A DNA stretch of 64,000 nt from Lachnospiraceae bacterium AC2012 (GCA_000702525.1 JNIN01000001.1:1622501-1686500), one strand, 5' to 3'. Shown: positions 27,169-35,698, counted from the first letter of the stretch. The notes: generated by a model not told the origin, from the letters alone. A program made the numbers and translations.

Positions 27169-27678
27169 CTATTTTTCAATTAAGCTTTGCAGCAGCATTT
27201 TCAACTGGTGCTTTGTTGTGGTATAGAACAGGATACCATCTGTGGTATTCATCGCGGTGACGTACTTCCCGCGGAATGTCTCTGAATTCTGGATTAATTC
27301 TAAGAGATAGGAGCGGTAAGAGGCGTCCGTTCTAAGAAATAACACTTCCATGGGCTGATCCATTTCCTGGATTTCGGCACTCGTCTGCTTTAGAGCTTGT
27401 GAAAGGGCATCTTCCTGGTGGATCTGCTCCTTGGTTTTATTGATGATGAAATAGCCATCCGAATCCTTTGGCATGTCGAGGCTCTTCACTGCACGCTGTA
27501 CCTGTTTGGTAAGTCCCGGTCCGGCAGGGTAGAGGGATTCGAAATATTTCATGAAATCTGCTGCGGTTTTAAATTGATGATTGATGCCCTTTTCGAGGAC
27601 TTCTGTCATAAGGATACGCTTGATTTGTTCTTCACATACCTTACGAGATGGATTTTTGTGTTTTGCTGTTTGCTCCAT
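27169..27678 (-). CDS. ArgR-like two-domain regulator (divergent)
   Basis: 169 residues, a little longer than arginine repressors (about 150). The N-terminal half (residues 15-80) looks like a winged helix ending in DGYFIINKT, comparable to the G-x-Y of ArgR. The C-terminal half (110-165), EVLFLRTDASYRSYLLELI... GKYVTAMNTTDGILFYTTT, resembles the ArgR effector domain, where a GTIAGDDTI stretch binds arginine; here AMNTTDGIL replaces it, so the effector or its use may differ. Divergently placed from the AbiE-like pair with overlapping promoter regions, which makes local regulation plausible. The family assignment is tentative. Confidence 0.5.
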   Translation of the reverse strand: MEQTAKHKNPSRKVCEEQIKRILMTEVLEKGINHQFKTAADFMKYFESLYPAGPGLTKQVQRAVKSLDMPKDSDGYFIINKTKEQIHQEDALSQALKQTSAEIQEMDQPMEVLFLRTDASYRSYLLELIQNSETFRGKYVTAMNTTDGILFYTTTKHQLKMLLQSLIEK

Positions 27679-27718
27679 AACGACAACTCCTTTCGTCTTT
27701 TTAAATTATACGACAGGT

Positions 27719-27747
27719 TTGACACTATGGGAAGTGCACTCTATAAT
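27719..27747 (+). promoter_or_regulatory. Consensus promoter of the AbiE-like pair
   Basis: TTGACA (27719-27724), 17-base spacer, TATAAT (27742-27747): a perfect sigma-A promoter. The spacer holds the 8-base palindrome AGTGCACT (27733-27740), a candidate operator. A TATAAT on the minus strand (27705-27710) is the likely -10 of the divergent ArgR-like gene. Confidence 0.85.
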
Positions 27748-27802
27748 AAAGTAAGTTACCTATTGTAGATAATAAAAGTGGCAAAAATGAGAGGGGTACG
27801 AT

Positions 27803-28441
27803 ATGGATCAGTCGATGATTCCGATGAGTCGAGAGGAAAAGAAAATCTACCAGTTAGAGCAGATTCAGGCATGTATTGAAGCGCATGATGGGTTGGTGAA
27901 GACAAGTGATATCTTAAATCTTGGGATTGATTATCGAAGATTGCAACAGTTCCAGGAGGAGGGGCAGATTTTCCGTGTAAAAAGTGGATATTATACAAGC
28001 AAACCGACAGATTATTCGGAAGAGCAATTAATTACGAGTATGTTCCCAGACGGGGTGCTTACCATGGAAAGTGCGCTTTATTATCATGGATATCTGGAAA
28101 CGAGACCTTTTGAATGGAAGATTGCCATCAGCAAGAATACCAGCAAGTCACGTTTTAAACTGGATTATCCTGCAGTTTATCCTTATTATTCAGAGGACAA
28201 AGTCCTAGAGCAGGGCGTGACGGAGATGGAAATTGCCGGAAAGAACATGAAGATCTATACCATTGATCGATTGATCTGTGATGTGTTGAAGTATCAGGAT
28301 AAGATGGATCGAAATGATTTCAAAAAAGCGGCATTAACCTATATAAATGACGACAACAAGGATGTCGCAGCGTTGATGGAATATGCAAAGCAGCGAAAGG
28401 TCCTGAAGAAAGTGCAATCAATGATAGGAGTTTGGCTGTGA
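27803..28441 (+). CDS. AbiEi-like antitoxin/regulator of a type IV toxin-antitoxin-like pair
   Basis: 212 residues. An N-terminal winged-helix region (ACIEAHDGLVKTSDILNLGI, then RRLQQFQEEGQIFRVKSGYY) is followed by the AbiEi core TMESALYYHGYLETRP and the conserved DRLICDVLKYQDKMDRNDFK near residue 160. AbiEi proteins repress their own promoter and neutralise the AbiEii nucleotidyltransferase. The gene overlaps the next by four bases (GTGA), and a perfect consensus promoter lies 56 bases upstream, as would suit an autorepressed operon. Whether this pair is a working phage-defence module is not shown. Confidence 0.75.
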   Translation: MDQSMIPMSREEKKIYQLEQIQACIEAHDGLVKTSDILNLGIDYRRLQQFQEEGQIFRVKSGYYTSKPTDYSEEQLITSMFPDGVLTMESALYYHGYLETRPFEWKIAISKNTSKSRFKLDYPAVYPYYSEDKVLEQGVTEMEIAGKNMKIYTIDRLICDVLKYQDKMDRNDFKKAALTYINDDNKDVAALMEYAKQRKVLKKVQSMIGVWL

Positions 28442-29241
28442 GAAATGTTCACGGAGAGATGTTATATCAATTTCTAAAAATATTGGAAATGACAGATTAT
28501 GCGAAGATTCTCTGGTTAGAGAATACCGTGTTAGAAGCGGATACAGAGAGACTGTATTACACATTTGACAATTGCCAGGAAGAATCAGATACGAAGATTC
28601 ATTGGCGGAAGTCTCATATCGAGGATATGTTGGAGACCATTCGCGAGCAGGGATTAATGCTTGATTTCTCGATGAAATATAGTGAGAATTGGATGGATGA
28701 GGATACCGTCGTGATTACATGGGAGCTTCGAAGAGATACGTATTATGCGCCTCTGTACATGACGATTCGAAATCGTAATCTCCTGGAAGCCTATGCGGAA
28801 ATGAAAGAGTATCCGATTTTGGAAGATCAAAAACCGGTGCAGATTCCGCATTTGCCATTGGAGTATATCGCAGTGGAACATATCTATGAGATGTTTAAGA
28901 ATCTGGAATTGATTGGCAGTATGTCACATTATCTGGAATTCTATGAAGCGCTCGGAACGGAAGCATTCTCTGGACGAAAGATGCAGATGATGTTGAAGAA
29001 TATATTGGAACAGCGAAAACTGTCGTTGGATCAAAAACGTATCGATGCATGGAAATCTTATGAGAATTACCCCTATATGAGGAAACGATACATTTCCTAC
29101 GCAAGGAAGAAATCGGATGCAACCTGGGAAGAGGTGTTTGGTCGAATCCAGACATTTCTGTTACCGATTTTAGAGGCTATCGTAAAGGAGGAGATTTTCT
29201 TCGGAGACTGGATGCCGAATCTTGGAAGATATCTGGATTAA
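28438..29241 (+). CDS. AbiEii-position partner lacking nucleotidyltransferase motifs
   Basis: 267 residues from a GTG with AGGAG seven bases upstream, overlapping the previous stop by four bases (GTGA); an upstream TTG is only one base from the ribosome site. Position and size (AbiEii is about 290) match the toxin of AbiE systems, and LEYIAVEHIYEMFKNLE near residue 150 resembles the C-terminal AbiEii block (E-x-I-x-A-E-K). However the GG-x-x-L and D-x-D metal motifs of the N-terminal nucleotidyltransferase fold are absent: that region reads TERLYYTFDNCQEE. It is either a degenerate AbiEii or an unrelated protein that took its place. Soluble, no membrane segment. Confidence 0.55.
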   Translation: MRNVHGEMLYQFLKILEMTDYAKILWLENTVLEADTERLYYTFDNCQEESDTKIHWRKSHIEDMLETIREQGLMLDFSMKYSENWMDEDTVVITWELRRDTYYAPLYMTIRNRNLLEAYAEMKEYPILEDQKPVQIPHLPLEYIAVEHIYEMFKNLELIGSMSHYLEFYEALGTEAFSGRKMQMMLKNILEQRKLSLDQKRIDAWKSYENYPYMRKRYISYARKKSDATWEEVFGRIQTFLLPILEAIVKEEIFFGDWMPNLGRYLD

Positions 29242-29245
29242 TTGT

Positions 29246-30664
29246 ATGGAAGATTTATATAAGAAGTTGATGGCCTATGGGGAGACGGATGCATATCCAT
29301 TTCATATGCCAGGGCATAAGAGAAAAAATATGGGAGATATGAATCCCTATCAAATCGATATTACAGAGATTGATGGATTTGATAATATGAATGATCCGAA
29401 TGAAATAATACGGGATCTGATGGAGCGGCTTGGAAAATTATACGGTAGAAAGTATGCGTATTTACTGGTGAATGGATCGACAGCGGGAAATCTTAGTTCT
29501 GTCTTTGCGACAACATCACAGAGCGATTCTGTCTTAGTTGCCAGAGATAGTCATAAAAGCGTGTATAACGCGACATTTCTAAGACAATTACATGTGGATT
29601 ACTTATATCCCAACATGGAAGGACGACCATACGCAGGCCCGGTGAAATCGGAGGATGTGGAAGCTGCGCTGTGTAGGAATCCAGAGATCAAAGCGGTTGT
29701 GATTACGTCACCAAGTTATGAGGGAATCGTATCGCCGGTGGATGAAATTGCAAGGGTCTGTCACAGATATCATGCGGCTCTGATTGTCGATGCAGCGCAT
29801 GGAGCGCACTTCGGCATGCATCCGGAATTGCCGGGATTGCCGGAAGAAGCGGATTTGATTGTGATGAGTCTGCATAAGACACTGCCAAGTTTTACGAGCA
29901 CGGGCGTGGTCTTGTGGAAGGAAGATGGGCTGGTGAAGAGAGAACAGCTGGAGGAGTATTTACATATCTTCCAGACGAGTTCGCCATCTTATATCCTTAT
30001 GGCGGGGATATCGAGATGTGTTAGTTTTTTAGAGACCGAAGGGCGTGAATATTTCCAGAAATATGTGGATAACATGAAGGGATTTTACAACGCCTGTGGA
30101 AATCTCAAGCACCTGGAGTTACTTCAGGAAAAGGGTCAGGATCTATCGAAGGTTGTCATCTATGCAAAGCCGGAAAGTACACTGGATGGTAAGCAGTTGA
30201 CGGGCGAGATGATCATGGAATTTCTTAGAAAAGAGCATCATCTAGAACTGGAGATGGCGCAGTTTAACTATGCGCTTGCGATGACCTCTATCATGGACGA
30301 GGCAGAGGATCTAAAACGTTTAGAACTGGCTTTAAAGGATTTGGATGCGAGATGCCAGGAAATGTCTACGGAGGGCGTGTCGTTAAAGGATTTGGATGCG
30401 TTGGTTTCGCATATTATGAAGCCAAAGGAAAAGGTGATGGAAATCTATGAAGCGAGAGCACTGCCGAGCGAGGAAGTCGCATTACATGACGCAGAGAATC
30501 GCGTTTCAGCAGCGATGATTAGTCTTTATCCACCGGGAATACCGGTAGTCGTTCCTGGGGAGCGGATTGATCGGGAGACGATATCTTATCTCGAGGATGC
30601 GATGAAGATTGGATTGACGGTAAACGGTCTGGGGAATCACGGGAAAAATTTGAAAGTATGCTAG
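29246..30664 (+). CDS. Orn/Lys/Arg decarboxylase family PLP enzyme (YaaO/SpeA type)
   Basis: 472 residues from the ATG five bases after the preceding stop; an in-frame TTG eight codons upstream is less likely. Fold-type I PLP enzyme: N-terminal FHMPGHKR, VNGSTAGNLSSVFAT phosphate-binding part, DAAHGAHFG (PLP-ring Asp) and the Schiff-base Lys in MSLHKTLPSFTST near residue 212. The C-terminal domain is the short Gram-positive form ending YPPGIPVVVPGERI. Substrate (arginine, lysine or ornithine) cannot be fixed. It begins the block homologous to Bacillus yaaO-tmk-yaaR-holB-yaaT. Confidence 0.9.
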   Translation: MEDLYKKLMAYGETDAYPFHMPGHKRKNMGDMNPYQIDITEIDGFDNMNDPNEIIRDLMERLGKLYGRKYAYLLVNGSTAGNLSSVFATTSQSDSVLVARDSHKSVYNATFLRQLHVDYLYPNMEGRPYAGPVKSEDVEAALCRNPEIKAVVITSPSYEGIVSPVDEIARVCHRYHAALIVDAAHGAHFGMHPELPGLPEEADLIVMSLHKTLPSFTSTGVVLWKEDGLVKREQLEEYLHIFQTSSPSYILMAGISRCVSFLETEGREYFQKYVDNMKGFYNACGNLKHLELLQEKGQDLSKVVIYAKPESTLDGKQLTGEMIMEFLRKEHHLELEMAQFNYALAMTSIMDEAEDLKRLELALKDLDARCQEMSTEGVSLKDLDALVSHIMKPKEKVMEIYEARALPSEEVALHDAENRVSAAMISLYPPGIPVVVPGERIDRETISYLEDAMKIGLTVNGLGNHGKNLKVC

Positions 30665-30705
30665 TGCTATATTATACTGATTTTAGCCGATAGAAAGGGC
30701 AAAAC

Positions 30706-31293
30706 ATGGGCAAGATATTTTGCGTGATGGGCAAGAGCTCATCCGGTAAAGACACAATCTATAAGAGAGTTTTAGAAAGAGAAGAACTTGGTTTAAAGAG
30801 AATTGTTCCCTATACAACCAGACCGATTCGAAAAAATGAAGCGGAAGGCGTAGAGTATCATTTCGTGGATGCAGCGCGTCGCGATGCATTGATGGAACAG
30901 GGCAAGATTATTGAAATCCGTTCGTATCATACGATTCATGGAATATGGGATTACTTTACAGTCGACGATGGCGAGATTGATCTTGCGCATCAGGATTATC
31001 TCTTGATTGGAACGCTGGATACTTATGAAAAACTGCGAAAATACTACGGTTTTCAGAAGATTTGTCCGATATATATAGAAGTAGAGGATGGCGTCCGTTT
31101 GGAGCGCGCATTACAGCGAGAACGCAAGCAGACGAAGCCGAAATATGAGGAAATGTGCCGCAGATTCCTGGCGGATCAGAAAGATTTTTCTGAGGATCGA
31201 ATCAAAGCGTTAGAGATTACAGAAGTATTTCAAAATGACGTTTTGGAAGACACCGTGGAGACAGTGGTAGAGTTTATAAAGGCGCATAGATAG
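30706..31293 (+). CDS. Guanylate-kinase-like P-loop protein
   Basis: 195 residues. P-loop GKSSSGKDT at 9-17, then VPYTTRPIRKNEAEGVEYHF, the guanylate-kinase GMP-binding pattern (T-T-R-P, G-x-x-Y-x-F). The usual second half is shorter and more divergent than in housekeeping Gmk. It sits exactly where Bacillus has tmk (thymidylate kinase) between yaaO and yaaR. The sequence is guanylate-kinase-like rather than Tmk-like, so it may be a second nucleotide kinase or a regulatory variant; no other gmk or tmk is visible in the window. Confidence 0.75.
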   Translation: MGKIFCVMGKSSSGKDTIYKRVLEREELGLKRIVPYTTRPIRKNEAEGVEYHFVDAARRDALMEQGKIIEIRSYHTIHGIWDYFTVDDGEIDLAHQDYLLIGTLDTYEKLRKYYGFQKICPIYIEVEDGVRLERALQRERKQTKPKYEEMCRRFLADQKDFSEDRIKALEITEVFQNDVLEDTVETVVEFIKAHR

Positions 31294-31321
31294 CGCATAG
31301 ATAGCGAATGGGGATGAGCTC

Positions 31322-31762
31322 ATGGATATTAAGGTAAATGATGTAAGTCAGGTACAGCCAACGACAACGACAAACGAGACAGAGAAGAGTGATGGGCAGT
31401 TTAAGTTTACGCTGGCATCCGCGGTGGAAGACAGCGAATTACAGGAGAAACTGACCGGCCTGTTAAAGGATATTGATTCGCAGGGCAAACGTATTGCAGA
31501 GCATATGGATATCAAAGATATGAAGCAGTACAGAAGCCTGGTTAAGGATTTTTTGAACGAAGTAGTAAACCGTTCACATTCTTTTTCCAGAGAGAATTTC
31601 CTGGATCGAAGAGGCCGCCATCGTGTGTATGGTATGGTGAAACTGGTAGATAAGAATCTGGATGAACTTGCGCAGCAGTTGGTTGCGGATGAGAAGGATC
31701 ACCTGGCGATTGTTACTAAAATTGATGATATACGTGGATTACTTCTGGATATTTCCGCGTAG
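31322..31762 (+). CDS. yaaR: YaaR/DUF327 family protein
   Basis: 146 residues, mostly helical. Conserved family blocks: [21 protein letters not shown] is only partly kept, while [20 protein letters not shown] and [20 protein letters not shown] are clear. Bacillus yaaR lies in the same relative place, directly before holB, and its role is unknown. No catalytic motif or membrane segment. The stop is eleven bases from the holB start. Confidence 0.85.
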   Translation: MDIKVNDVSQVQPTTTTNETEKSDGQFKFTLASAVEDSELQEKLTGLLKDIDSQGKRIAEHMDIKDMKQYRSLVKDFLNEVVNRSHSFSRENFLDRRGRHRVYGMVKLVDKNLDELAQQLVADEKDHLAIVTKIDDIRGLLLDISA

Positions 31763-31773
31763 ATGTGGATAAG

Positions 31774-32796
31774 ATGAAATTTCAAGAGATGATTGGACAG
31801 CAGGCGTTGAAGGATCACCTTCAAACTGCGATTAAAACGGGAAAAACTTCACATGCCTATATTATTGGAGGAGAGAAGGGTAGCGGCAAGAAGATGCTGG
31901 CAGAGGCATTTGCAGCGACACTCCTCTGTGAGGAACACGGACAGGATGCCTGCGGAGTCTGCCACTCCTGCAAGCAGGCGCTAAATCATAACCAGCCGGA
32001 TATCATCTATGTGTCACATGACAACCCGAATCAGATTTCGGTAGATGATATTCGTCAGCAGATTAATAATGATATTGTGGTTCGACCTTATAGCAGTTCT
32101 CATAAGGTTTATATTGTAGATGAAGCAGAGAAGATGAATGTTGCAGCACAGAACGCGCTCTTAAAAACGATTGAAGAGCCGCCGGAATATGCGGTGATTC
32201 TGCTTCTGACTACGAATATTGATGCATTTCTACCAACCATTTTATCTCGTTGTATCACATTAGAAATGAAACCGGTTCCGGACGAACTGGTAAAGAAATA
32301 TCTGATGCAGACGCAGGGAATTCCGGATTATCAGGCGGATATGAGTGTGAACTTTGCGCAGGGAAATCTGGGCAAGGCGGTGATGCTTTGTCGTTCTGAG
32401 GAATTTGAGGAAATGCGTACGGACGTGGTTACGATTGGTCGCACGATTCTGGACAAGCGTGATTATGAGATTCTGAATTATGTGCAGATGATAAATGAGC
32501 GTTGTCAGTCGAAGGAAGAGAAGAAAAAGAGTGTGGATCGGGATCGTGTGAATGAATATCTGGATTTATTTCGGATTTGGTACCGTGATGTGTTATTATA
32601 TAAGTCAGCAGGCAGTCAAGCCCGCTTGATATTTAAAGATGAGAAAAATCATATTAAGAGACAGGCTGAAAGACGTAGTTATGCAAGCCTGAATCATATA
32701 TTTGAAGCGTTAGAGGACACTCGAGGGAAATTAAATGCCAATGTTTCTTTTGAGTTGACGATGGAGCTTTTATTTAAGGCCATGAAGGAGAGCTAG
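31774..32796 (+). CDS. holB: DNA polymerase III subunit delta' (HolB)
   Basis: 340 residues from the ATG giving MKFQEMIGQQALKDHL; a GTG three codons earlier is possible. Clamp-loader AAA+ fold: IGGEKGSGKKMLAEAFA is a loosened Walker A, and the zinc module CEEHGQDACGVCHSC has the usual four cysteines. VYIVDEAEKMNVAAQNALLK and TIEEPPEYAVILLLTTN are the HolB/DnaX signature, with the arginine finger in SRC (LSRCITLEM). As in other delta' subunits, ATP hydrolysis is likely weak. In the clamp-loader complex it works with DnaX and HolA. Confidence 0.95.
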   Translation: MKFQEMIGQQALKDHLQTAIKTGKTSHAYIIGGEKGSGKKMLAEAFAATLLCEEHGQDACGVCHSCKQALNHNQPDIIYVSHDNPNQISVDDIRQQINNDIVVRPYSSSHKVYIVDEAEKMNVAAQNALLKTIEEPPEYAVILLLTTNIDAFLPTILSRCITLEMKPVPDELVKKYLMQTQGIPDYQADMSVNFAQGNLGKAVMLCRSEEFEEMRTDVVTIGRTILDKRDYEILNYVQMINERCQSKEEKKKSVDRDRVNEYLDLFRIWYRDVLLYKSAGSQARLIFKDEKNHIKRQAERRSYASLNHIFEALEDTRGKLNANVSFELTMELLFKAMKES

Positions 32797-32800
32797 AGTA

Positions 32801-34099
32801 ATGATAAAAGTTGTGGGTGTACATTTCCGAAATGCCGGAAAAGTATATTATTTTGATCCAAAGGATTTGGATTTGAAAATGATGGATCGCGTCGTTGTTG
32901 AGACAGCGCGTGGAATTGAACTTGGTACCGTGATGACGGATCCAAGAGACCTTCCGGAGGAGAAGGTGACACAGCCTTTGAAAGCTGTTATTAGAAAAGC
33001 TACAGAAGAGGATGAGGTTCGCGAGAGAAAAAATCGCGACAAGGAAGAGGATGCTTACAAGAAATGTAAGGAATTGATTGCAAAGCATGAACTCGACATG
33101 AAACTTGTTGGCGCAGAGTATACATTTGATAATAGCAAGTTACTTTTCTATTTTACTTCCGATGGACGTGTGGACTTCCGTGAGTTGGTAAAAGATCTTG
33201 CGGCCGTATTCCGTACACGTATTGAACTTCGTCAGATTGGTGTTCGTGATGAGACGAAGATTCTCGGTGGAATCGGAATGTGTGGACGAGAAGTTTGTTG
33301 TAAGACATTCCTCTCTGATTTTAGTCCGGTATCTATTAAGATGGCGAAGACACAGAATCTCTCCTTAAATCCAACGAAGATTTCAGGATTATGCGGAAGA
33401 TTGATGTGTTGTCTTAATAACGAAGAAGAGACTTATGAATATCTGAATAAGCAGATGCCGAAAATGGGTGATGAAGTCGAGACAAAAGACGGTATTCATG
33501 GCGTGGTTACAAGCTTAAGTATCTTAAAGCAGAAGGTTCGCGTTGTCTATGAAGATAACGGTATCAAGGATGCCAGAGAATACAGCGTTTCCGATATTAC
33601 GGTAATCGCACATAAGAAGAAGGGTCAGCCACAGCAGCCAAAGAAGGATAAGTCTGAGGAACACGTTGAAAAAGAATTAGAAGAGATTTTAGATGTGAAG
33701 TCAGAGAATCTGGAGACTGCTTTGAAGTATGAGTCTGTACCGCAGCAGCCGGAAAAGGTGGATGCATCTGAATCGTCAGAGCAAAAGTCGGAACAGAAAT
33801 TCGACCAGAAGCAGAATAAGAAGCGCAATAAAAAGCGTAAGAGATTCGATCAGAACGAGAAGATCGATAAGCAGGACAGAACGGAAAGAGCGGACAAATC
33901 CGATAGAAATGAGAAGTCGGATCGTCAAGAGAAGAAGCCATATAAGAAAAATGGCGAGAAGAGAAATGATAAAAACGGTGGTAAGAAACCTCAGTTTGAC
34001 GGCCGTCGTAATAAACAGAATTTTAAGCGCCGTCATCGTCATAACAGACCGGACGAGAATGGTGCACCTAAGAAATTTGATGGAAATGAGAACGCATGA
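32801..34099 (+). CDS. ricT: PSP1-domain protein RicT (YaaT) with long basic tail
   Basis: 432 residues; Bacillus RicT is about 275. Residues 1-275 are a normal PSP1 protein: VGVHFRNAGKVYYFDPK, IGVRDETKILGGIGMCGREV and CCKTFLSDFSPVSIKMAKTQ, LCGRLMCCLNNE, with the cysteines that hold iron-sulfur clusters in the RicAFT complex. Residues about 290-432 are a disordered, highly charged Lys/Asn/Arg/Asp/Gln tail (KNKKRNKKRKRFDQ, KPQFDGRRNKQNFKRRHRHN). RicT with RicA and RicF promotes RNase Y cleavage of mRNAs in Bacillus. The tail could bind RNA, by inference. ATGA overlap with the next gene. Confidence 0.92.
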   Translation: MIKVVGVHFRNAGKVYYFDPKDLDLKMMDRVVVETARGIELGTVMTDPRDLPEEKVTQPLKAVIRKATEEDEVRERKNRDKEEDAYKKCKELIAKHELDMKLVGAEYTFDNSKLLFYFTSDGRVDFRELVKDLAAVFRTRIELRQIGVRDETKILGGIGMCGREVCCKTFLSDFSPVSIKMAKTQNLSLNPTKISGLCGRLMCCLNNEEETYEYLNKQMPKMGDEVETKDGIHGVVTSLSILKQKVRVVYEDNGIKDAREYSVSDITVIAHKKKGQPQQPKKDKSEEHVEKELEEILDVKSENLETALKYESVPQQPEKVDASESSEQKSEQKFDQKQNKKRNKKRKRFDQNEKIDKQDRTERADKSDRNEKSDRQEKKPYKKNGEKRNDKNGGKKPQFDGRRNKQNFKRRHRHNRPDENGAPKKFDGNENA

Positions 34100-34833
34100 T
34101 TGATTTAGTAAAAGATCACGAGCGAGTGGATGAACTGCAGCGCAAGGGTTATAAAATCATACAGGACCCTGCAAAATTTTGTTTTGGAATGGATGCGGTA
34201 CTGCTCAGTGCATTTGCAAGCGCAAAACCAGGGGATAAGGTATTGGATTTGGGTACAGGAACGGGGATTATCCCGATTCTAATGGAAGCAAAAACCGATG
34301 CCGCACATCTGACTGGACTGGAAATACAGGAAAGTATGGCAGAAATGGCGCAAAGATCTGTGAAACTAAATCATCTGGAAGAGAAAATTGATATCGTTCA
34401 AGGTGATATAAGAGATGCTTCAAAGATCTTTGGAGCATCTTCTTTTGATGTTGTGACAAGTAATCCGCCTTATATGATTGAACATCATGGATTGAAAAAT
34501 CCAACGGATGCTAAGTCCATTGCAAGACATGAATTGCTTTGTAGCTGGAAGGATATTGTGAGCGAGGCAGCGAAACTGCTTAAGGTGCGTGGACATTTCT
34601 ATATTGTGCATAGACCCTTCCGCCTGGTAGAACTTCTCAGTGAACTCAGTGCTGCTGGGTTGGAGCCAAAGACGATGCGCCTGGTGTATCCTTATGTGGA
34701 TAAGGAACCGAATATGGTTCTGATTGAGGCGATTAAAGGTGGAAAATCGAGACTGAAAGTGGAAAAACCACTGATTGTATACAAGGAACCGAAGGTATAT
34801 ACCGATGAAATCATCGATATGTATCAGAATTAG
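34096..34833 (+). CDS. tRNA1(Val) A37 N6-methyltransferase family protein (YabB/TrmN6-like)
   Basis: 245 residues, class I SAM methyltransferase of the adenine-N6 type. SAM site KVLDLGTGTGIIPILMEAK near 50 and catalytic VTSNPPYMIEHHG (N-P-P-Y) near 117. Begins with KFCFGMDAVLLSAFA, the family N-terminus. Starts inside the ricT stop codon (ATGA), so coupled to it. In Bacillus the same gene (yabB) follows yaaT and yabA; yabA is missing here. Confidence 0.92.
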   Translation: MIDLVKDHERVDELQRKGYKIIQDPAKFCFGMDAVLLSAFASAKPGDKVLDLGTGTGIIPILMEAKTDAAHLTGLEIQESMAEMAQRSVKLNHLEEKIDIVQGDIRDASKIFGASSFDVVTSNPPYMIEHHGLKNPTDAKSIARHELLCSWKDIVSEAAKLLKVRGHFYIVHRPFRLVELLSELSAAGLEPKTMRLVYPYVDKEPNMVLIEAIKGGKSRLKVEKPLIVYKEPKVYTDEIIDMYQN

Positions 34834-34849
34834 TCAGAGAGGAAATAGT

Positions 34850-35698
34850 ATGTCCGGAACATTATATCTGGTGGCGACACCGATTGGAAATCTGGAAGAT
34901 ATGACATTTCGCGCAGTTCGTATTCTAAAGGAAGTGGATTTGATCTGTGCGGAGGACACCAGAAATTCGATCAAACTGTTAAATCATTTTGATATCCATA
35001 CGGAGATGACGAGTTATCATGAATTCAATAAATATGATAAGGGTAATTATCTCGTGCAGAGACTGCAAAATGGTGATGATCTTGCGGTGATTACGGATGC
35101 GGGAACACCCGGTATTTCAGATCCGGGAGAAGAGCTTGTCGCCATGTGCTATGAGGCAGGAATTGAAGTGGTTGCAGTTCCGGGGCCGGCAGCGGTTATT
35201 GCAGCTGTTACGACAAGTGGGCAGGCGTGCCGTAGATTTGCCTTTGAAGCCTTTTTGCCGAAGGATAAGAAGGAACATGAGCGTGTTCTCGAGGAAATGG
35301 AACGCGAAACGCGAACGATGATTGTCTATGAAGCGCCACATCATCTGAAGAAGACGCTGGAAGAGTTGCAGAGTCGACTTGGAAATCGTAGCATTACGAT
35401 TACAAAGGAACTCACGAAGAAACATGAAAAGAAATGGAAGACGACACTGGATGATGCCGTAGCCTACTATCAGGAAAATGATCCACGTGGCGAGTATGTA
35501 CTAGTGCTTGCCGGTAAATCCAAGGAGGAAGTGGAGCAGGAGAAGCAGGCACAGTGGGAAATGTTAACACTTTCGGAACATATGGATGTATACTTGAAAC
35601 AGGGTCTGAATAAAAAAGACGCTATGAAAGCCGTTGCGAAAGATCGAAATGTTTCGAAGCGCGATATTTATAACCAGTTACTGGAGGAGGAGCAGTAA
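34850..35698 (+). CDS. rsmI: 16S rRNA (cytidine1402-2'-O)-methyltransferase RsmI
   Basis: 282 residues from the ATG preceded by GAGAGGAAAT; the open frame extends upstream but without a ribosome site. Tetrapyrrole-methylase fold: LYLVATPIGNLEDMTFRA at 4-22, CAEDTRNSIKLLNHF, ITDAGTPGISDPGEELV near 83, GPAAVIAAVTTSG. The C-terminal helical HTH-like part ends KDRNVSKRDIYNQLLE. Makes 2'-O-methyl C1402 in the 30S decoding centre. yazA, between yabB and yabC in Bacillus, is absent here. Confidence 0.96.
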   Translation: MSGTLYLVATPIGNLEDMTFRAVRILKEVDLICAEDTRNSIKLLNHFDIHTEMTSYHEFNKYDKGNYLVQRLQNGDDLAVITDAGTPGISDPGEELVAMCYEAGIEVVAVPGPAAVIAAVTTSGQACRRFAFEAFLPKDKKEHERVLEEMERETRTMIVYEAPHHLKKTLEELQSRLGNRSITITKELTKKHEKKWKTTLDDAVAYYQENDPRGEYVLVLAGKSKEEVEQEKQAQWEMLTLSEHMDVYLKQGLNKKDAMKAVAKDRNVSKRDIYNQLLEEEQ

